Shown: in pieces, positions 63,124 to 64,000 of the stretch
Position numbering within the stretch: the first letter of the stretch is position 1
Layout of the letters: each line of letters begins with the position of its first letter
Notes under the pieces: model-generated
Database searches by the model: none
What the model saw: only the letters and a program-made list of their open reading frames with translations
What the model was told of the DNA's origin: nothing
Made by a program: the position numbers and the translations under genes
NCBI RefSeq assembly: GCF_918741275.1
Contig: NZ_CAKKNA010000016.1
Location: 17,424 to 81,423, forward strand
DNA: 64,000 nt
Source: Bacillus sp. CECT 9360
GTDB lineage: Bacteria; Bacillota; Bacilli; Bacillales; DSM-1321
Direction of reading: 5' to 3'

Positions 63124-63603
63124 ATGAAACGAGAAACATTCTTTTTAAAGTTCGTTGTTGTTCTTATGGGACTTCCTGTCCTTGCTTTGTGTATATTTTT
63201 GTTACCTGGGATAGCTGAATTTTTTGCAGAATTAAATCCAAAGTTAGATTTTTTGCAATATCCCTTTTTAATCGGGTTGTATGTAACAGCGATAGTATTT
63301 TTCGTTGCATTGTACCAGACTTTAAAACTTTTAGGCTATATTGACAAGAACCAGTCGTTTTCGGAATTATCTATAAAGTCTTTAAAGAATATCAAGTACT
63401 GTGCCATCACCATCAGTGCCTTATATGTGGTATTTATGCCACTCTTATATCTCATGGCAGAGGTAGACGATGCCCCAGGTATTATACTAATCGGAATGGT
63501 CATTATTTTTGGTTGCATGGTGGTTGCAGTCTTTGCCGCTGTTCTTCAAAAGCTATTAAAAAATGCTATCGATATAAAATCAGAAAATGATTTAACGGTC
63601 TGA
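63124..63603 (+). CDS. DUF2975 membrane protein, YoaS-like
   Basis: Membrane protein of 159 residues with four helices (about 7-29, 44-66, 92-112 and 119-142), fitting DUF2975 (YoaS of B. subtilis). ATG 63124 follows GGTGAGGTG; the in-frame GTG three codons earlier lies within that site. The next gene, 10 bp on, encodes an XRE regulator, the same pairing as yoaS-yozG. Function is unknown. Confidence 0.85.
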   Translation: MKRETFFLKFVVVLMGLPVLALCIFLLPGIAEFFAELNPKLDFLQYPFLIGLYVTAIVFFVALYQTLKLLGYIDKNQSFSELSIKSLKNIKYCAITISALYVVFMPLLYLMAEVDDAPGIILIGMVIIFGCMVVAVFAAVLQKLLKNAIDIKSENDLTV

Positions 63604-63613
63604 GGTGAATTAC

Positions 63614-63835
63614 ATGGCAATAATAATCAATATTGATGTGATGCTGGCGAAAAGGAAAATGAGCGTAACGGAACTTTCGGAGAAGGTTGGAATCACGATT
63701 GCGAATCTTTCTATATTGAAAAATGGAAAGGCAAAAGCGATTCGATTATCCACTTTAGAGGCAATTTGTAAGGCTTTAGAATGTCAGCCTGGAGATATTT
63801 TAGAGTACAAACGTGACGAAGACATTCAAGGATAA
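63614..63835 (+). CDS. XRE-family regulator, YozG-like
   Basis: Compact helix-turn-helix protein of 73 residues that is almost entirely the DNA-binding domain: MLAKRKMSVTELSEKVGITI, ANLSILKNGKAKAIRLSTL, and LEAICKALECQPGDILEYK. This is the YozG/YgzD-type minimal Xre/Cro protein usually paired with a membrane protein gene. ATG 63614 lies six bases after GAGGTG. It is the second gene of the DUF2975 operon and probably controls it. A terminator follows near the window end. Confidence 0.88.
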   Translation: MAIIINIDVMLAKRKMSVTELSEKVGITIANLSILKNGKAKAIRLSTLEAICKALECQPGDILEYKRDEDIQG

Positions 63836-63950
63836 AAAAGTAGAGATATATAACATTGTGATGAATTTATTCAACTAAACCAGCTAATAGTTTGTCAACA
63901 TTTTTCAATAAAAAGATTAATAACGTCATGATATACTAAAAATGTTCATG

Positions 63951-63990
63951 CCAAATAACCTTCCTCTATGTTTTATTTGGAAGGTTTTGT
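63951..63990 (+). terminator. Terminator after the DUF2975/XRE operon
   Basis: Stem AACCTTCC / GGAAGGTT followed by TTG, about 120 bp beyond the stop. An alternative pairing CCAAAT / ATTTGG also exists. Confidence 0.6.
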
Positions 63991-64000
63991 TGTATTTAGT

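Overview
The window looks like chromosomal DNA of a low-GC, endospore-forming member of the Bacillaceae. Evidence is the Shine-Dalgarno-rich gene starts (AGGAGG), frequent TTG and GTG starts, and genes whose closest known relatives are Bacillus types: ddl-murF-cshA, citR/citA, yerO/swrC, a gerA-type germination operon, an alpha/beta-type SASP, a SleL-like cortex hydrolase, YhfH, CsbD and a YoaS/YozG-like pair. The species cannot be fixed from this sequence.

Layout. 1-4.0 kb: cell-wall ligases ddl and murF ahead of the RNA helicase gene cshA (cut by the window edge). 4.1-4.5 kb: a short non-autonomous transposon. 4.6-11.3 kb: a Csp3-type copper storage protein, a histidine phosphatase, the divergent citA/citR pair and the glutamate/aspartate carrier gltT behind a c-di-AMP riboswitch. 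11.6-18.4 kb: a YknW/YknX-like pair without its ABC partners, a lipid kinase, a GntR-controlled ABC transporter, an IS1182-type remnant and the TetR gene yerO. 18.6-24.4 kb: RND pump swrC, an E. coli-type speD, a coat-like low-complexity protein, an esterase and a sigma-B-type csbD. 24.5-31.4 kb: a CorC/HlyC-family transporter, small proteins, a decayed peptide deformylase, a short FtsH paralogue and an acetyltransferase. 31.6-36.6 kb: an MMPL exporter with its MarR regulator, a YtxH protein and a Nudix hydrolase. 36.6-40.4 kb: potABCD. 41-45 kb: DUF2254 protein, trhO and a second lipid kinase. 45.4-55.8 kb: yhfH, a ger operon in A-C-B order, an MBL protein, SASP, a SRPBCC/ArsR pair, DedA, a YeeE/YedE transporter and a SleL-like enzyme. 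55.8-58 kb: a probable structured non-coding RNA and a PlcR/PapR-like quorum-sensing pair. 58-64 kb: methyltransferase, PAS-STAS protein, GIY-YIG protein, an IS110 insertion sequence and a DUF2975/XRE pair.

Two things stand out. First, seven intergenic arrays (6.6, 8.9, 9.9, 30.4, 31.5, 43.7 and 44.8 kb) are built from short words repeated every 20-21 bp. The words belong to about four families, three of which occur in two separate arrays, yet the period is always the same. No feature class I know explains this. Second, at 56.8-58.0 kb a 39-residue pre-peptide ending in a PapR-like heptapeptide (YDLPNQH; the B. cereus peptide is ADLPFEF) is divergently transcribed from a PlcR-like HTH-TPR regulator.

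Regulation is readable at many loci: a riboswitch at gltT, paired palindromes at yerO/swrC, operators overlapping strong promoters of the GntR and ArsR operons, sigma-B-type promoters at csbD and ytxH, and rho-independent terminators at most gene ends.
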